Shown here piece by piece: positions 5,841 through 8,495 of a stretch of DNA of 8,495 bases. The stretch's first letter is position 1; each line of letters begins with the position of its first letter. The stretch covers positions 1 to 8,495 of the forward strand of contig WTHV01000127.1 of the NCBI GenBank assembly GCA_011525265.1, written 5' to 3'. Made by a program: the position numbers and the translations under genes. Origin of the DNA: Alphaproteobacteria bacterium. GTDB lineage: Bacteria; Pseudomonadota; Alphaproteobacteria; Puniceispirillales; Puniceispirillaceae. Below the pieces are notes generated by a model. It searched no databases and had not been told where the DNA came from. It worked only from the letters and a program-made list of their open reading frames with translations.

Positions 5841-7013
5841 ATGATTAAAAAAATCATTGTGACATTTTTAGTGCGCGGTTTACCTGCGATAGCGGTTTTT
5901 GGCGCTTTTATCGCCTTATTTAATTATTTAGTCGCAACAAAGCCGCAGGTAGAATCTGAGCCAGCTGCACCACAGGTTTGGACCATTAAAGATGTTGTGG
6001 TGAAAAACCAACAAGCTCAGCCAGTTGAAAATGCCTATGGCACAGTGGTTGCCTCGCGCGTTGCAGATATGCGCTTTTCGGTACAAGGGGAGGTGGAGTG
6101 GATTTCACCGAATCTTCGCAATGGTGCGAATGTGAAAAAAGGGGATGCGCTTGCGCGCCTTGATACCACACGCTATCAGCTTGCTCTTGATGAATTACTT
6201 GCCCAAATCGCAGGTGAAGAGGCACAAACAGCCAGCTTGCAAACACAGCTTGCCTTGCGTGAAAAGACATTAGCACGCACCAAGCGCATGGCCTCTCAAA
6301 ATGTTGTCTCAGATGCTAATTTAGATGAGGCAGAGCTTGCTGTTGCTGTCACCAAAGGCCAGCTTGTTGCCTCACAAGCGCGCACAGCACAATTGCGTGT
6401 CGCAGAACGCTCTCGCCGCAAAGATATTGCTGATTCAGAACTTACCGCGCCATTCACAGGCACTTTGTCAGATGTGAATGTTGGTCTTGGTCAAATTGCG
6501 TCATCATCAGTTGCCATTGCGCGCATTACCGACCAAAGCTCGCTTGAAGTTCCATTTGTTGTGAAAGCAGAGATTTATGCCAATGCCCCGCAATTGCTAG
6601 GCCAGACAGTGTCAGTGACATGGCAATCTGGTGCCCGTGATGTCGCAAAAGCCAAAGCTTTTATCGCACGCACAAATGCCCAGCTTGATAAAATAGATGG
6701 TGGCGGGCGTTTATATGCTGAGCTGATTGAGCCTGCGGCATCTGCTATCAGACCGGGCGCCTTTGTTGAGGTCGAATTTATCGGCCGCTCTTTTGATGAT
6801 GTCGCAATAATGCCTGAAGAAGCCCTTTTTGGTGATGAGACTGTCTATGTCAATGATGGTGGCACAGCGCGGGCAAAGCAGGTTGAGCTTGTCTGGCGGA
6901 CACCTGGCTTTGTCTATCTCAAGGGGCTTGAGGATGGGACAAGATTAATTGCCACGCGCCTTCCTGGTATTGGTGACGGCGTCAAAGTTCAAACAGTTTC
7001 AAAAGCGCAATAG
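5841..7013 (+). CDS. RND efflux periplasmic adaptor subunit (HlyD/AcrA family)
   Basis: A 390-residue membrane fusion protein that links an inner-membrane RND pump to an outer-membrane channel. An N-terminal membrane anchor (about residues 12-32) holds it in the inner membrane; there is no lipobox cysteine, so it is not a lipoprotein. The periplasmic part shows the first lipoyl half (about 83-112, with NGANVKKGDALARLD), an alpha-helical hairpin (about 112-195, Ala/Gln/Glu-rich), the second lipoyl half (about 198-232, with LTAPFTGTLSDVNVGLGQ), a beta-barrel (about 235-318), and a membrane-proximal tail. The ATG at 5841 is chosen because TGAGG precedes it by five bases and an anchor follows at once. 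An in-frame ATG at 5721 would add 40 residues and an extra hydrophobic stretch, has no ribosome site, and lies upstream of the candidate promoter. The RND permease gene begins 31 bases downstream in the same direction. Substrates cannot be inferred. Confidence 0.92.
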   Translation: MIKKIIVTFLVRGLPAIAVFGAFIALFNYLVATKPQVESEPAAPQVWTIKDVVVKNQQAQPVENAYGTVVASRVADMRFSVQGEVEWISPNLRNGANVKKGDALARLDTTRYQLALDELLAQIAGEEAQTASLQTQLALREKTLARTKRMASQNVVSDANLDEAELAVAVTKGQLVASQARTAQLRVAERSRRKDIADSELTAPFTGTLSDVNVGLGQIASSSVAIARITDQSSLEVPFVVKAEIYANAPQLLGQTVSVTWQSGARDVAKAKAFIARTNAQLDKIDGGGRLYAELIEPAASAIRPGAFVEVEFIGRSFDDVAIMPEEALFGDETVYVNDGGTARAKQVELVWRTPGFVYLKGLEDGTRLIATRLPGIGDGVKVQTVSKAQ

Positions 7014-7044
7014 GTCTGAGTTGGCACGAGAAAGTTAAAAAATT

Positions 7045-8495
7045 ATGTTTTCTTCGATGATTGAATTTTTTGCACGACATAGAACAGCCGCCAATATTGT
7101 GATGGTTGTGATGATTGTCACAGGCATTATCTCGGCTGATAGGTTAAATCGCCAATTCTTCCCTGATGTGGATGTTGAGATTGTTGCTGTCTCTGTGGTG
7201 TGGTCTGGCGCTACGGCAGAAGATGTAGACAGTAATATCGTTCAGCCATTAGAGCCTGAATTACGTACGATTGCCAATGTGAAAAAAGTCTCCTCAAGCT
7301 CATTTGAAGGCGTGGCGCAAACACAAGTAGAATTTGTGTTTGGCACTGATATGCAAAAGGCGCTCGCTGATGTTGAGGCCGCGGTTGGGCAGGTTGACTT
7401 CCCCAAAGATGCTGAGGCGCCAAAGGTTGTGAAGGGCGAGTTTTACGATACGATTTCGCGTGTTGTATTACATGGCCCATTGCCGCTGGAATCCTTGCGC
7501 TATTATGCGAAATCCATCAAAGAAGATTTGCTGCAAATCGGGGTTGATAAGGTCGAAGTACTCGGCCTGCCTGATGAAGAAATCCTCATCGAAGTCAATG
7601 AATCAGAATTGGCACGCCTTGGATTGACATTAGGCTCGATTTCAAATGCGATTGCGGCTGTCTCAGTAGATGTGCCAGCAGGTCGTTTTGCTGATGGTGC
7701 GTTGCGTGTGCGCTCGCTTGGTTTGCGCAAAACAGCAAATGAATATCGTAATATTGAAATCCTCGCCAGAGCCGATGGCAGCCGCGTCTTGCTTGGGGAT
7801 GTTGCGCAAATTCAAGACACAATTGCTGACCCTGCAACATTGCAATTCTATCGGGGTAATCCGGCTGTTGAATTGCATATTCAACGTGGCAAATCATCTG
7901 ACAGTCTGACCGTCAATCAGCTTGTCCAAGATTTCATAAGTGAAAAACAACGCGAATTACCGACAAATTTAACACTAATTCAGCATGATGTGGCCGCCAT
8001 TTTAATCTCAGAGCGTATTAGCTTGATGGTTGAAAATGGCCTTGGTGGTCTTTTGATTGTGATGGGTGTCTTATTCGCGTTCTTATCAGGTCGTGTAGCC
8101 TTTTGGGTGGCGGCCGGTATTCCTGTGGCATTTTTAGCGACCTTTTCAGTGATGCTTGTCTCTGGGCAATCGATTAATATGATTTCCCTCTTTGGCCTTA
8201 TCATGGCGCTGGGTATTGTGGTTGATGATGCTATTGTGATTGGTGAACACGCCGAATATTTGCGTCAAAAGCGTAATTTGCCAATTGCTGATGCGTCTGT
8301 CTTGGCCGCAAAGCGTATGGGCCCGCCTGTGATTTCTGCTATGCTGACAACAGTTGCGGCCTTTTTGCCACTCTTTATGGTCAAGGGCATTATTGGGGTG
8401 ATTATTGGCGCTATCCCTGCTGTGGTTTGTGCTGTGCTTGTGGCATCGCTTCTGGAATGTTTCTTTATCTTGCCGGCCCACCTTGCGCATTATGG
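7045..8495 (+). CDS. RND efflux transporter permease subunit (partial, N-terminal 483 residues)
   Basis: The N-terminal part of an inner-membrane resistance-nodulation-division pump, driven by proton influx and paired with the adaptor just upstream. The frame is open from the ATG to the right edge (483 codons); full-length members are about 1,000-1,050 residues. Helix 1 is at about 13-31, followed by FFPDVDVEIVAVSVVWSGAT (39-58), typical of the family, and AEDVDSNIVQPLE. The first periplasmic (porter) region runs from about 35 to 330. Helices 2-4 follow from about 334, with the hallmark GIVVDDAIVIGEH at 390-402 (D394 and D395 are the proton-relay aspartates of helix 4). KRMGPPVISAMLTTVAAFLP continues into helix 5. 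The ATG at 7045 has only a weak GAGAAAG upstream; ATG at 7057 is an alternative but has no ribosome site. Efflux of drugs, detergents or metabolites is the family role; the substrate is unknown. Confidence 0.93.
   Translation, partial: MFSSMIEFFARHRTAANIVMVVMIVTGIISADRLNRQFFPDVDVEIVAVSVVWSGATAEDVDSNIVQPLEPELRTIANVKKVSSSSFEGVAQTQVEFVFGTDMQKALADVEAAVGQVDFPKDAEAPKVVKGEFYDTISRVVLHGPLPLESLRYYAKSIKEDLLQIGVDKVEVLGLPDEEILIEVNESELARLGLTLGSISNAIAAVSVDVPAGRFADGALRVRSLGLRKTANEYRNIEILARADGSRVLLGDVAQIQDTIADPATLQFYRGNPAVELHIQRGKSSDSLTVNQLVQDFISEKQRELPTNLTLIQHDVAAILISERISLMVENGLGGLLIVMGVLFAFLSGRVAFWVAAGIPVAFLATFSVMLVSGQSINMISLFGLIMALGIVVDDAIVIGEHAEYLRQKRNLPIADASVLAAKRMGPPVISAMLTTVAAFLPLFMVKGIIGVIIGAIPAVVCAVLVASLLECFFILPAHLAHY

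Noticed and set aside
7022..7040. A sigma-54-like promoter between the adaptor and RND genes (TGGCACG at 7022-7028)
   Set aside because: The -24 element looks perfect, but the required GC ten bases after GG is TT, so the -12 element is missing. The genes are 31 bases apart and best explained by cotranscription.
8146..8490. 114-codon minus-strand frame under the RND gene
   Set aside because: Its His/Asn/Arg-rich translation is what results from reading hydrophobic membrane codons backwards; the plus frame carries the GIVVDDAIVIGE hallmark.

Overview
The window reads as chromosomal sequence from a free-living Gram-negative bacterium, most likely an alphaproteobacterium. GlnE-type nitrogen control, an inner-membrane adaptor with an RND pump, and split YeeE/YedE (PmpA/PmpB) sulfur-transport proteins all fit that group. 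Base composition looks moderate, with AT-rich gaps between genes. A lineage close to the marine SAR116/Rhodospirillales-like groups is possible, but that is a guess from protein style. Genes are densely packed. No tRNA, rRNA, CRISPR array, insertion sequence or phage gene is visible.

Layout. (1) 1-331, minus: the N-terminal part of an MFS transporter that runs off the left edge. (2) 332-553: a divergent regulatory gap with two neighbouring perfect inverted repeats (420-442 and 444-468), the best candidate operators in the window. (3) 554-1407, plus: a two-gene operon, pmpA-pmpB, encoding the two halves of a YeeE/YedE-type membrane transporter, each with a conserved cysteine motif. (4) 1396-4149, minus: glnE, the bifunctional adenylyltransferase/adenylyl-removing enzyme acting on glutamine synthetase. 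Its 3' end overlaps the 3' end of pmpB by 12 bases. (5) 4184-5578, minus: a MATE-family multidrug/cation antiporter 34 bases upstream of glnE and probably cotranscribed with it. It has a GTG start and a possible ribosome-site hairpin. (6) 5579-5840: a divergent gap between the two efflux loci. (7) 5841-7013 and 7045-8495, plus: a periplasmic adaptor (HlyD/AcrA type) followed by an RND permease that continues past the right edge.

How they work together. Four of the seven genes are exporters or probable exporters (MFS, MATE, adaptor plus RND pump). Two form a sulfur-compound transporter and one controls nitrogen assimilation. The MATE and RND systems are transcribed divergently from one 262-base gap and may share regulation. 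I see no clearly novel system. The points most worth a second look are the paired dyads before pmpA, the pmpB/glnE overlap, the altered motif in the second catalytic domain of GlnE, and the leader structure of the MATE gene.
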